Assembly (NCBI GenBank): GCA_015499995.1
Contig: JADNRV010000250.1
Span: 1-64,000, forward strand
Length of the DNA: 64,000 nucleotides
Direction of reading: 5' to 3'
From: Flammula alnicola
Taxonomy: Eukaryota > Basidiomycota > Agaricomycetes > Agaricales > Strophariaceae
The notes under the pieces are model-generated. The model saw nothing but the letters and a program-made list of their open reading frames with translations, was not told the origin of the DNA and searched no databases. Below, piece by piece: positions 1 to 11,737 of this stretch; position 1 is the stretch's first letter, and each line of letters opens with the position of its first letter. A program made the position numbers and the translations under genes.

Positions 1-22
1 AACGACTTACAAGGTGATAGGA

Positions 23-2258
23 ATGCTTCCACGGTCACCCACCCCTTTACAGTTACTCCTAACGACAAACGTCCCTCCTTCCGAATATGAAAGGGAACTC
101 ATTCAGCGAGTAATATCTGCAACCCAAGAGCTAATTGAATGTGCACGCGAACTGCTCATTAACGGGTTTCTGAACATTATGAGACTGCCAGACGATGAAC
201 CCTCCACGCTACCACGAAAGCAAACGCTGGAATATATTTTCGACCTTTACGATTTCGTGGACGATCACCGAGCCATATTATCCCCCTTGCGCCGCTTTCC
301 CCCAGAGCTCATCCGGGAAATATTGCTATGGGCAATGCCAAAGCGAAGGTTTGAGACCAATTTATTCGTGGACACGGATGAGCCCGACCGCTGGACCGTC
401 CTTGCACCATCGCAGGTCTGCAGGCTGTGGAGAGATGTTGCACTTTCAACAGAGCAGTTCTGGACAACGATTCCAATCTTACACGAAATGAGTCGGCCTA
501 TCCCGGAATACTATCATTCAATTATCCAGATGTTCGTTGAACGTTCCGGAAATCGGCCTATAGACATTGCGATCGTCGTAACATTGCCATGGCTTTCGGT
601 CCCTCAGGAGGGGTTGGACGTCTCTCCGTCATTGGAACTTTTGCTGTCGCAGTCCCATAGATGGAAGAGCGCAATTCTACATCTCGACCCTAGCCTTGTT
701 GAACTCCTTGGATATCTAGACGTACCAATCCTGGAATCGCTAAACTTCAAATCCCGTTATGAACAGTGGGATGTCAACTGGTATCCTGAACTTTGCGTGG
801 TCGCAAACGCACCGAAACTCAAGCATGCCATTGTTGACGACCGACGCTCTTTCCTTTTCCTGGACATTCCTTGGAACCAACTACGCACTTTTACTGGCCT
901 TCCCGACGATCTGGAAGTTTTACGACCAGCAGGACCCGTATTGGAGACCTGTGTATTTCGCGGTCCAGTCGGTGTTATGCATTATCCGGAGGAGCATCCC
1001 ATACATTTCGCCAAGTTGACTTCCCTTCGAATCGCCAATACAAACTACCAACATACACGGGAACACGGTCTTCAATTCGGCTGGGAGAACGACACTCCCT
1101 TCCGATGGATAATCGCTCCAGTCCTCCAGAAACTTGAGATCATAGGACATCCCGTTATTGCCGGAGCTTCTCCAATTATAAACGGTCTTCTTTCCACCAC
1201 TCTGCCGTCGAACTCTTTATTAAAATCCCTTACCTTTCACGTGCGAGGAATGACAGAGGATGACTTTAAACGATTGTTAGCTGTCATGCCAAACTTGGAA
1301 TACCTCGATCTTTGTGACACTCCCTCTTCCTACTTCGCATCGCTTGTCGAGACCCATCAACCACCCACCGAATCACAGGAATTCTTCCTTGTTCCTCGTC
1401 TAGGGACACTCAAAATAAGAAATTTCTCAGATGCGGAGGCGGGCACCATTGTTTATATGTATGAATTGCGTCAAGTTCTATTTTACGAGAAACCTGGGGA
1501 TGGAAAATTCGGATCTGCGGTGTCCCATGTACAACAAGACTTGCACGTGGACCTGACGTTCCGATCTTTCCGTGCTTGCCTCAGTGCTCAAGACCGCATC
1601 GAGGGATGGGACAAGCTTCGTACTGCGCATGCCACAAAAGGCTCAGAGTATACGAAAGTCCTCGGGTGGGCTAGGCACCTCGCCTCACAGTTTCTGGGCC
1701 GCAGAGACTTGTCAATTTACGGGGTAAGCCCAGATCCATCTGACTTTCTTCTTCTGACAGTTTTTTACGGACCTGTGGCTCGTTCTTCTTTTAGTTCACT
1801 TGGCGTAAAACATTCAGCCATGATGTGAGTTCAGAATTCTTCAGGAACGAATGGACCCGTTGATGTTACTTATCAATAAAGCCCTTCTCAAAACTGGACA
1901 ACTTCTTTCGTGTAATTGAGAATTACCGATTTGAGGATCCAAGAATAATACAGGTAAATACGAACCCTCTATCTTGGACGAGCTCCGAGCAACTTGATCC
2001 CGTTTTCAGATTTCCAGAATTGCGAGGATTTTGCATGATATTGCGAATCTACCTATTTACCACTTTCGACTCTCGACTCGCGAAAAATACAGATTTCATG
2101 AAAGAGCACGAAAACTTGCTCAAGACTGGGATCTCCTTGTCAAGAAAACCGTCGAACCTAGCAGCTGGATCATGACGGATGATTACCTCACCTTGAGGGT
2201 TCGTCCCATGAAGGATATCTCGCGTTTGGTTGAATCTGCCGAGCTGCTGGCACTCTAG
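23..2258 (+). CDS. F-box protein, copy 1 of a tandem trio (4 exons)
   Basis: Probable substrate-recognition subunit of an SCF ubiquitin ligase; target unknown. Model: exons 23-1723, 1795-1824, 1882-1953, 2010-2258, giving 683 aa. The F-box lies at about residues 86-150 (RRFPPELIREILLW, then QVCRLWRDVAL, the usual Agaricomycete pattern) after a predicted helical N-terminus. A long leucine-rich region follows, probably degenerate LRRs. The unspliced frame would stop at 1826-1828. I prefer splicing because introns GTAAGC..TTTAG (71 nt), GTGAGT..AAAG (57 nt) and GTAAAT..TTTCAG (56 nt) are present in all three copies, keep frame (all phase 0) and lead into a conserved tail ending about 430 nt further on. 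An in-frame ATG at 23 matches the starts of copies 2 and 3; the promoter lies off the window. The F-box call is firm; the tail model is a strong inference. Confidence 0.8.
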
Positions 2259-2455
2259 TAAGTACGCGTTTGGTTTCAATAGTTAAAAATACTACCTAAA
2301 TACTGTAAACTACTTCTTTATATTACATACTTGACCATTGATTATTCTCGTGAGTCATCTCTTTGCCATGCGCAGGATTAGATTATGGATTCATACATTC
2401 ATCTTTGTCAGAGCAAGGGGATAAGTGCTAACTTAGGCTCAAATAAGCAACCTAC

Positions 2456-2870
2456 AGGACCCGGGAAGCTCCCCCTAATTGGTGTCCGCGAATTTGCGGA
2501 TTTGACGCCCAAAATTCGTCAAATCTCTGTCCATTTTTTGCGGATTTGACAACCCAAAAATCCTAGTTCTGTCCACTTTCTTGCGGATTTGAGGCCAGCC
2601 GGACAAAGTTTCCAGGCAGCCGAATTTTTTTCAGATTCATGTCCATGTACTACCCAAATGGACCAATGTTTTGGGTAATTCTACCTACGCACGAATGCTG
2701 CCAGTGGGGACCAGAAAAATTGGTTTTAGCACCCACAGGGAGAGAAAATTTGGACATTCACGTGACAATCTCTGTCCGTTTTTGCGGATTTGAGGGCGGA
2801 AACCGTGCGGATTTGAGGCCGAATTTTGGAGATTTCGCGGACACCAAATAAGAGGAGCTTCCCGGGTCCT
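2456..2870. mobile_element. hAT-like MITE (non-autonomous DNA transposon)
   Basis: A 415-bp element with near-perfect terminal inverted repeats of about 35 bp. The left end is AGGACCCGGGAAGCTCC and the right end is its reverse complement (2836-2870). It is flanked by an exact 8-bp target-site duplication, CAACCTAC, at 2448-2455 and 2871-2878. An 8-bp duplication suggests the hAT superfamily. There is no transposase ORF. The decamer GCGGATTTGA occurs five times, near both ends (2496, 2540, 2583, 2784, 2807), like the subterminal transposase-binding repeats of hAT elements. The corresponding upstream region of F-box copy 3 (AATAAGCAACC, about 5757-5767) lacks the element and looks like an empty site. 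Confidence 0.85.
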
Positions 2871-2988
2871 CAACCTACTGCAAGACCCACGTGAAAAGTG
2901 CGGCCGCCTCGGTGTCAACTTTCAAGTGGTCGATCTTGGAACGAGACTATAAACTACTTACTTGACGCCTCTGTTCAAGGCGATAAGA

Positions 2989-5163
2989 ATGTTTCCACAG
3001 TCACCCACCCCTTTACTCCTAACGACAAACATCCCTCCTTCCGAATATGAAAGGGAACTCGTTCAGCAAGTAATATCTGCAACCCAGGAGCAAATTGCAA
3101 CTCTGCGCGAAGAGTTCGTTACCAGGCTTCTGAACACATTGCAACTGGACGAGGACCCCTCCGCGCTACCACGAGAGGAAACGTTGGAATACATTTACGA
3201 CATTCAAGATTTCGTCCACGATCATCAAGGCATATTATCCCCCTTGCGTCGCTTCCCACCAGAGCTCATCGGAGAAATCTTGCTATGGGCGAGGCCAAAG
3301 CGAAAGTTTGAGACCGATTTATTTCTCAATGTGGAGGAACCCCACCCCTGGACCGTCCTTGCTCCATTGCAGGTCTGCAGGTTATGGAGAGAGATTGCAC
3401 TTTCAACTGAGCACTTCTGGACAACAATTCCCGTGTTACGCGAATTGAGTTTGCCCATGTCGGATTCCTTTCGTTTATTTTTCCAGATGTTCATTGAACG
3501 TTCCGGAAATCGCCCCATACACGTTGCGATCATGGTAACAAGGGGCGCCAACGTCTCTCCATTGTTGCAACTTTTGCTCTCGCAGTCCCACCGATGGAAG
3601 AGCGCAATTCTACACCTTGATCTTAGCATGCACCTTGAACTCTTTGAAGATGTAGACGTACCAACGTTGGAATCACTGAACTTCAAATGCCGATGGGACA
3701 TCAGAACATTGTTCAACGGCTGGTTTGAACTGCACGTCGTCGCAAAAGCACCTAAACTCAAACATGCCATTGTTGACGACCGACGCTCTTCCATTTTCCT
3801 GGAAATTCCTTGGAATCAGCTACTCACTTTTACTGGCCTTCCCTATGATCTGGAAGTTTTACGACCAGCGGGACCTACGTTGGAGACCTGTGTGTTTCAC
3901 GGTCCAGTAGGCATTATGAACTATCCAAAGGAGCAACCCGTACATTTCTCCAAGTTAACTTCCCTTCGCATTGCCAATACCAACTATCAACATACACAGC
4001 ATGGTCTTCAATTCGGCTGGGCGAACGATATTCCCTTCCGATGGATAATCGCCCCAGTCCTCCAAAATCTTGAGATCATAGGACATCCGGTCATTGCAGG
4101 AGCTTCTCCAATTATAAACGGTCTTCTTTCCACCACTCTGCCATCGAATTCTTTATTGAAGTCCCTTACCTTTCATGTGCGAGGGATGACAGATGAGGAT
4201 TTTACGCGGTTGTTAACTGTGATGCCGAACTTGGAATACCTCGACCTCTGTGACACTCCCTCCTCTTACTTCGCATCGCTTATCGCGACCCACCAATCAT
4301 ACACTGACCCGGAGCAATTACCTCTCGTTCCTCGACTACGGACACTCAAAATACTAAATTTTTCGGATGCGGATACGGACGTACTCGCCGATGTGCATGA
4401 CTCCCGTCGACTTTTACTCTATAAACGACACGAAGACAGGAAAATCGAAGTGATGGAGTCTCCTGTACAGTATAACTTGCTCGTGGAACTGACGTTCAGC
4501 TCATTTCGTGCTTGCCTCGGTGGTCAAGACCGCGTCGAGGGATGGGACAAGCTCCGTAATGCGCATGCCACAAAAGGCTCAGAGTATACGAAAGTCCTCG
4601 GGTGGGCTAGGCACCTCGCCTCACAGTTTCTGAGCCGCAGAGACTTGTCAATTTACGGGGTAAGCCCAGATCCCTCTGACTTTCTTCTTCTGACAGTTTT
4701 TTATGGACCTGTGCCTCGTTCTTCTTTTAGTTCACTTGGCGTAAAACATTCGGCCATGATGTGAGTTCAGAATTCTTCAGGAACGAACGGACCCGTTGAT
4801 GTTACTTATTAACAAAGCCCTTGTCAAAAATGGACACCTTCTTTCGTATAATTGAGACTTACCAATTCGAGGATCCAAGAATAATACATGTAAGTATGAA
4901 TCCCCTTCTATAATGGACGAGCTCAGAGCATAACTTCATCCTATTTTCAGATATCCAGAATTACAAGAATTTTGCATGACATTGCGAATCTACCTAGTTA
5001 CCACTCGCGGCTCGGGCACCACGAAAATTACAGTTTTCGTGAAAGAGCACAAAAACTTGCTCAGGACTGGGATGTTCTTGTGGAGAAGACCGCCAAACCC
5101 AGCAGGTGGATAATGATGGATGATTACCTGACATTGAGGATGCTTCCCATGGAGAATCTCTAG
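2989..5163 (+). CDS. F-box protein, copy 2 of the tandem trio (4 exons)
   Basis: Paralogue of copies 1 and 3 and presumably an SCF adaptor. Model: exons 2989-4659, 4731-4760, 4818-4889, 4951-5163, giving 661 aa. ATG 2989 gives the same MFPQSPTPL start as copy 3; an upstream in-frame extension has no ATG. The F-box is at the same place as in copy 1 (RRFPPELIGEILLW). Relative to the others it lacks about six residues before the middle of the protein. A point change makes it stop about 10 residues earlier (MENL-stop at 5161-5163), so the last residues are not conserved. Intron sizes are 71, 57 and 61 nt, at the same positions and phases as in copy 1. The MITE lies about 120 bp upstream, within its probable promoter. 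Confidence 0.8.
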
Positions 5164-5850
5164 AATCAGAATCTCATGGAGCTGCCACTTTAGGTACGCG
5201 TTTGCAGTGATTTCTTAGCGCTCACGTCGGGCGGGATGGCGGCAACAGCGTTCTAGGTGAAATGGTCGTGCCTGAAGCTGAGGCTATCGTGAATGACCTC
5301 GACATGGATGGTATTTTGAGCTTTGCAGAGGGCGGAGACGGGAAATGATAAAGCATGAATGTAACCTTGGACCTTCAATCGTTCTTGTGCATTTGGTGGG
5401 CGTGTGCTCACTCCAAACTCCAATGTATGTTGCAAATCATAAGGCTAGCATTTTTAATAATAAGCTTTCTGCATCCATTGGTATATGGACAACTCTAGTC
5501 TCTATGTAGATGGAACTACTTAGTTTGCTTTTTGGCTGTCACGGACTCACGGTATAAGCGGAACTCGAAGCCTCCGGATCAAAGTGCGGAACGGGTCAAG
5601 GCTTTCCGGAGCCGGCTTAGCTCTGAGCGTTGAACGTTGAACGCCAGCTCTGAATGTTGAACCTCGATAAGCTTGTCTATCCAGTATCAAATGTCTCCCA
5701 TTTTCTCTATTCCTTGTCCCTTACCACCCTGGTTTTAAACGACTTACTACGTTCGAATAAGCAACCCACCCCCCAAAGTGAAACATGAGTGGATGATTTT
5801 GGAACGAGACTAAACGACTTACACCCGGGCCTCTATACAAGACGATAGGA
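5164..5850. other. Intergenic region between F-box copies 2 and 3
   Basis: No complete gene seen. On the + strand about 5235-5348 is a short open stretch that ends in an EF-hand-like loop (DLDMDGILSFAE, D-x-D-x-DG..E spacing) and then a stop; it may be a gene fragment or chance. About 5620-5670 has repeats of GTTGAAC. The last 100 bp resembles the upstream region of copy 2 and is probably the promoter of copy 3. Confidence 0.5.
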
Positions 5851-8081
5851 ATGTTTCCACAGTCACCCACCCCTTTACTCCTAACGACAAACATCCCTCC
5901 TTCCGAAAATGAAAGGGGACTCATCCAACAAGTAATATCTGCAACCCAAGAGCAAATTGCAACTCTGCGCGAAGAGTTCTTTACCAGGCTTCTGAACACA
6001 TTGCGACTGGACGAGGACCCCTCCACGCTACCACGAGAGGAAACGTTGGATTACATTTACGACATCCAAGATTTCGTATATCATCATCAAGCCATATTAT
6101 CCCCACTGCGTCGCTTCCCCCCCGAGCTCATCAGAGAAATCTTGCTATGGGCGAGGCCAAAGCGAAAGTTTGAGACCGATTTATTTGTAGACGTGGAGGA
6201 GCCCGACCGCTGGACCGTCCTTGCACCGTCGCAGGTCTGCAGGTTGTGGAGAGATGTTTCACTTTCAACGGAGCACTTCTGGACCACGATTCCAAGATTA
6301 CACGAAATGAGTTTGCCCATCACGGAATCCTCTCGTTTATTTTTCCAGATGTTCATCGAACGTTCCGGAAATCGTCCCATAGACGTCGCCATAATGGTGA
6401 CGTTACCATGGCATTCGGTTCCCCAGGGCGGCCACGTCTCTCCATCGTTGGAACTTTTGCTCTCGCAGTCCCATCGATGGAAGAGCGCAATTCTTCATCT
6501 CGACCCTAGCCTCGTTGAACTTCTTAGAGATCTTACCGTGCCACTCTTGGAGTCGATAAACTTCAAATCCCGATATGAACTATGGGATATCGACTGGCAT
6601 CCTGACCTGTGCGTTGTCGCAAATGCACCGAAACTCAAACATGCCATTGTTGACGACCGACGCTCTTTCCTTTTTTTGGAAATTCCTTGGAACCAACTAC
6701 GCACTTTTACTGGCCTTCCCGCCGCTCTGGAAGTTTTACGACCAGCAGGACCCGTATTGGAGACCTGTGTATTTCGCGGTCCAGTCGGTGTTATGCATTA
6801 TCCGGAGGAGCATCCCATACATTTCACCAAATTAACTTCCCTTCGAATCGCCAATACAAACTACCAACATACACGGGAACATGGTCTTCAATTCGGCTGG
6901 GAGGGCGATACTCCCTTCCGCTGGATAATCGCTCCAGTCCTCCAGGAACTTGAGATCATAGGACATCCCGTTATTGCAGGAGCTTCTCCAATTATAAACG
7001 GTCTTCTTTCCACCACCCTGCCGTCGAATTCTTTATTGAAGTCCCTTACTTTTCATGTGCGAGGGATGACCGAGGAGGATTTTATACGGTTGTTAACTGT
7101 GATGCCAAACTTGGAATACCTCGACCTCTGTGACACTCCCTCCTCTTACTTCGCATCCCTTATCGCGACCCACCAATCATTCACTGACCCGGAGCAATTA
7201 CCTCTCATTCCTCGACTACGGACACTCAAAATATTAAATTTCTCGGATGCGGATACGGCCGTACTCGCTGATGTGCATGACTCCCGTCAACTTTTACTCT
7301 ATAGACAACACGAAGATGGGAAAATCGAATTTATAGAGTCTCCTTTACAGCCTAACTTGTTCGTGGAACTGACGTTCAGCTCATTTCGTGCTTGCCTCGG
7401 TGGCCAAGACCGCGTCGAGGGATGGGACAAGCTCCGTAATGCGCATGCCACAAAAGGCTCGGAGTACACGAAAGTCCTCGGGTGGGCTAGGCACCTCGCC
7501 TCACAGTTTCTGGGCCGCAGAGACTTGTCAATTTACGGGGTAAGCCCAGATCCATCTGACTTTCTTCTTCTGACAGTTTTATATGGACCTGTGGCTCGTT
7601 CTTCTTTTTAGTTCACTTGGCGTAAAACATTCGGCCATGATGTGAGTTCAGAATTCTTCAAGAAGGAACGGACCCGTTGATCATAATTAACAACAAAGCG
7701 AGCGTCAAAACTTGATGCCTTCTTTCGTATAATTGAAGCTTATCGATTCGAGGATCCAAGAATAATACAGGTACGAAACAGACATTCTCTTTTCTCGTGG
7801 ACTTAAATTCGCAGTACAACTTTATCCCATTTCAGATATCCAGAATTGCGAGAATTATGCATGATATTTCAGACCTGCCTGCCTATCCTCTTCTGCTCAT
7901 GTTGGAGCGCGAAGATTACAGGTTTTATGAAAGAGCACGGAAACTTGCTCAGGACTGGGATGTCCTTGTGGAGGAAACCGTCACACCTAACAGGTGGGTC
8001 ATGATGGCTGATTGTCTGACATTGAGGCTGCGTCCCCTGCGGGGTGTCTGGAAATTGGAACTGCATCGAGATGCCACTTAA
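5851..8081 (+). CDS. F-box protein, copy 3 of the tandem trio (4 exons)
   Basis: Third paralogue. Model: exons 5851-7539, 7612-7641, 7699-7770, 7836-8081, giving 678 aa. ATG 5851 starts MFPQSPTPLLL. The F-box reads RRFPPELIREILLW. This copy decides the gene model: it has one extra T near the end of intron 1 (7602-7611, TTTTTAG against TTTTAG in the others). Unspliced, that causes a stop at 7609-7611; spliced, it is harmless. Introns are 72, 57 and 65 nt. The sequence is mosaic: the N-terminus and the region after about residue 410 follow copy 2, while about residues 250-360 follow copy 1 almost exactly, which suggests gene conversion. About 160 bp after the stop is also shared with copy 1. 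Confidence 0.82.
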
Positions 8082-8619
8082 AGTACGCGATTGGTTCCTC
8101 ATAATAGTTAGAAATAGCAGCTAAATAATGTAAATCACTTGCTTGTATCACATACTTGTTCATTGATCATTTTGAATCTCATCTCTTTGCCATGCATAAA
8201 TTAGATTATGACGTTGTAACCGAAACAAATTTCTCTTCGTCGCAGCAAGTGGCAAGAAGTACTGACTTACCCAAGACTTACCGCGGAGCCACGAGCGCTC
8301 AAATTTCTGTCGACCAGCTTAGATCTTGCTAGATCTACATCGAAATATACCTCTTGTGGAACACATGATTCTGCAACCGGCTTCGCCCCTCCGAGGATGA
8401 AAAAAGGCTTCAAAAATACGGGCAATTATTGGTCAAGTACCCCAAGTTCATCACACTTGAAAGCCTAGCTCTTGCCTCGGGTCCAGCGTATATTGTACAT
8501 TAAATCGTTCCAACTATATAACATACAGGTTTATTCATTGATTCCATGGTATCGCTTCCGCGTAGTATCTTCTCCAAGCTTGAGCTTGAAGGATCACACA
8601 GTCTAGTTGTACAGCATCA
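8082..8619. other. Intergenic, convergent F-box copy 3 / ATG7
   Basis: The first 160 bp or so is homologous to the 3' flank of F-box copy 1 (2259-2400) and was duplicated with it. The rest should hold the two 3' ends. No ORF here resembles a gene. Confidence 0.6.
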
Positions 8620-11275
8620 TCAAAAGTCGTCTTCCTCCTCATGCCAATCGATGTCGTTCAAAGCTACCTCGCCTTCTTCGAACAGCTTGTCCAAGCCAGT
8701 CAATGTCTCGAGGTACTTGATATCGTTAAAGGCCTGCAGAAGCATAGAAAAGCCCTGGGTCTCGTATGCTTTGAGAACCTGGATGAAGATGCGTTAGAGC
8801 TTATAGAAAATGCAAGAAATACTTCATGACGTACTGTCTCGCTACACCCCGTGCACCTATCATACGCTGCTCCTACGAGCGGCATCGTCCTAAATTGGCC
8901 CAAGAAACCGCGCAGCTGATGTGGTACCAAGCCAAGGACACTGTTTGTTCCGTTGTCCTCTGTGTTGGAATCCGCGGCAGCGTTAGTTGTAGGAGGTGGG
9001 GCAGGCGCGTGTAGCCTGTTTGGAGGAAGGGAATCAGCTTTATCTAAAGAAAAGAGAGAAAGGCGCACCCATCAGGATGCTGAAGAAGTGAAGCAAGCAA
9101 TTCTACAGCTGTTGCTGCGGCGATGGGCGCAATTCCAGGTCTTGTAACGGTGCACATTTGGTCCAAAGTCCGGTCAGTAAGTGACTGATGACATAGTTAA
9201 AAACATCAAAAACACCATCATGCAAATGGTCAGACGAATACAAAACCTACATCAGCAGGAGCAACAATATCGTTGCAGTAATAGCACCCTAATCTCTGGT
9301 GGGGCTTCCCATCTGCGCCTGTTGACAACGAGGAAGTTCGAGCGCCGTGTCGCATGACGAGGAAGGTGTCAAAGCCCAGAGCTGCATTTAGGACAATCTA
9401 AAACGAATTGCAACCCCGAATCAGCCGACGAAGACCAAAATATGAAAGATAGGGCACTTGCCTTTCCTTTGGCAGCTCCGATGACCGTAGGCAACCACCT
9501 ACTTTCTCTCGAATCCATTAACAAGAATACAGCGTCGTGCTCGTCGATAAGCTTCTCCAACTTGGCCACGTCGGCTTTCGTCTGTGCAATTGAGTTAGGA
9601 TTGGGAGGAATAGGATGCCCTGGCATGGGTACGGCGAGAGTGTGCCCGGTGGAATTCTATGATCATGCTGAGTGGTAAGAAGGGAATGGATTCCTTTCAA
9701 ATTGACAACTTACAATTCCGGGAAAGATCTTCTTCAAGCTCTCAGCAGCGCATTCTGCCTTGGGCTTCCCTCCATCGAGACAGTCCACAAACTCAAACAA
9801 TGGTTGCCGAACAGGATTTGAAAATGAGACTTTGCCAGAATCAACGAAGGTGATTGTCCTTACACCCCACCCCTGCGAAGTAAAAAAAATTGTTGAGTAC
9901 AATTAACTCGCAAAAGCAACAAGAATCGCGGACGGACCATTAGAGCCCGTGCTACGTAGCACCCGAGAGTTCCAGCTCCCAGAAGAAGGCAACGAGTGGA
10001 TGATATTTTATCCAAATCGAGCGAAGGAAGAATCCGCCATCGCATAAGCTTCAGATTTAAATCAACAGCCTGAGCCGCCAATCTAATGGAAATAATGGTC
10101 AATATCAAGTCGGAAACGACACGCAAAAAAAATACCTGGTCGGATCCATCATAGGCGCCAAATCGGCTACTCGAGGCCCAAGTTTGCCTTGTGGGTTTTT
10201 CTCCCAGCCGACAGCAGATGGCCGTCCCGAAGTAGGATCGACAGCATGAGGGGTTTCGCCTGCGACTGTGAGAGTGCCAATTTGACTTTTCCAGTGAACG
10301 TTTGGAGAAGACGGAGCCTCGGTATCGCGCCACCGTAGGATATGCAACTTTGACGTTGATTCTGGATATAGGGCGCGCAGATACGCGAGAAGGTTGCGTA
10401 AGGGCCACCCAGGATTGGAAGGATCGGCAGAGGGGTCGATAAATGCAATCGTTCGTTGCTCCGCAGGTGTCGACGCGTAGAACGCTTCGTATGCCTCAAC
10501 TGGGGCGATCTCTACATTCCCCGATGTGTCGTTCCGCACAAGGAAGTAGGGAAGAGGAGAGGGTTGTGTGCGTAGTTGTGAATGGATGGATGAAAGCTGG
10601 GATGACGTGTCAGATTATTAAGACAGATCGATAACGACGACACTTGAGCTTACCTTGTCGAAGTCAAACTCTTCTGTAGCACTTTTCCATCCTTCATCAC
10701 CGATCTCCCAAGCAGGCTTAGATACAAAGGCTGGGAACGCGAACCAATAGTAATACTTGTATTTCTTGAGGTCAGCGAAGGTGATCAGAAGAAAACGGTT
10801 CAGCTGCGTTGTATCGCGCGTCTTGATGATGTGATCCCAAATCTAGCTAATAGATTAGAGCATGGACGGCGAGAAACAAGAAAATAACAGACTATCTGAG
10901 CTTCTTGATTGAATAGAGCAGTCTTGTCTGCTGCTTTGAAATCTTCTATAGTGTTGTAATTCTTCAGGGTTCCAACTGTAGATACAGAGCCGTGTGTTGG
11001 CCTGAGGCACGTTATTAAGTCATCCTTTGACACAGAGGATTCTCTACTGACTTATAATCCTGCTCGAAAGATTCCGAACCGACTGTGAGATTGCATGGCA
11101 ACGAAATCTCCTGGCCTGTTTCTCTGTCCTTCACACTTCTACCACTCGTATACGAGGCAGATATTGGAACAGCCGCATCCGACAGTTTGAGAACATCAAT
11201 CTTGAGGTCAGTGAGCTTGTGCCATAGTGCTGGCTGCACCAAGGACGAGAATGGCGCGAATTGAACGATTGGCAT
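8620..11275 (-). CDS. ATG7: Autophagy E1-like enzyme Atg7 (11 exons)
   Basis: Activates the ubiquitin-like proteins Atg8 and Atg12 with ATP and passes them to Atg3 and Atg10; cytosolic and essential for autophagosome formation. Exons, 5' to 3' on -: 11275-11052, 11001-10893, 10842-10654, 10596-10136, 10082-9938, 9872-9714, 9656-9462, 9397-9251, 9184-9069, 9015-8835, 8778-8620, giving 694 aa, the normal family length. The N-terminus VQFAPFSS is typical. The nucleotide-binding loop GAGTLGC is at about residues 363-369, followed by [15 protein letters not shown]. The catalytic cysteine is in [11 protein letters not shown], at about residue 554. The C-terminus is acidic (DWHEEEDDF). Intron 7 (9461-9398) is a GC-AG intron, AAG|GCAAGT. 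Introns 1, 2 and 5 use GTCNGT donors. All phases agree. Confidence 0.95.
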
Positions 11276-11640
11276 GGGTAAGATTCGAATATGATTGAAT
11301 GTCGATGTTAATCTGGATTCTGGGATATTCTAAGTGGAAAGGCAGTTGGACAGAACCTATACAAGGCGAAGCAAGCGTTTTAATCAGTTGGATTGGGTAC
11401 GAGTAACGAGAGGAATCCGGAGAAGGAAAGAAAGAGCAACGCGAGATCTCGTGATAAGCAGTAATATTATCTTATCTTATCTTATCAAGTACCGTAAATA
11501 TAATACCTCCCTTCTATCGGACATCATCTACAACTTGAAATGTGATTGTTAATAGGCCGCCTGAGGCCGTTCACCAGTAATCCTTTGTAAGTAATATATA
11601 TTACCAACGGATTGTCTGACTAACGCTCAGCCAAACGCTC
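11276..11640. other. Divergent upstream region of ATG7
   Basis: This holds the ATG7 5' UTR and promoter (reading left) and then the start of the ancestral upstream region of the barrel gene at 19317. A TTATC repeat (CTTATCTTATCTTATC) lies near 11470-11485. No gene seen. Confidence 0.5.
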
Positions 11641-11720
11641 AGCGCGCCCAGCACTTAGGCTATCCGGGCCGTCTGTTTCAAGCGTTAGCCCGGGTATATA
11701 TAACCCGCATCATTTCTTTG
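11641..11720 (+). promoter_or_regulatory. Ancestral core promoter of the barrel gene at 19317, cut off by the LINE
   Basis: TATA-like TATATATAA is at about 11694-11702, followed by CCCGCATCATTTCTTTG. This block, with a GGCTATCCGGGCCGTCT-like motif upstream, matches the region upstream of the paralogue at 20491 (about 20346-20460: CTGTCCGGGCCGTCT, GGGTATATAGCCCGCATC, TTTCTTTG). In the paralogue the block lies within 150 bp of the ATG. Here 7.5 kb of LINE intervenes. The promoter role is inferred from conservation and position. Confidence 0.65.
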
Positions 11721-11737
11721 CCAGACTTTAACACCCC
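11721..11737. repeat. Left target-site duplication of the LINE
   Basis: CCAGACTTTAACACCCC, identical to 19273-19289. The undisturbed version of the site is seen upstream of the paralogue at about 20439-20457. Confidence 0.9.

Noticed and set aside
1724..1760. A 37-nt intron GTAAGC..CTGACAG in the F-box genes
   Set aside because: It keeps phase but runs into a stop in copies 1 and 2 and is shifted in copy 3; the 71-72-nt intron ending TTTTAG suits all three copies.
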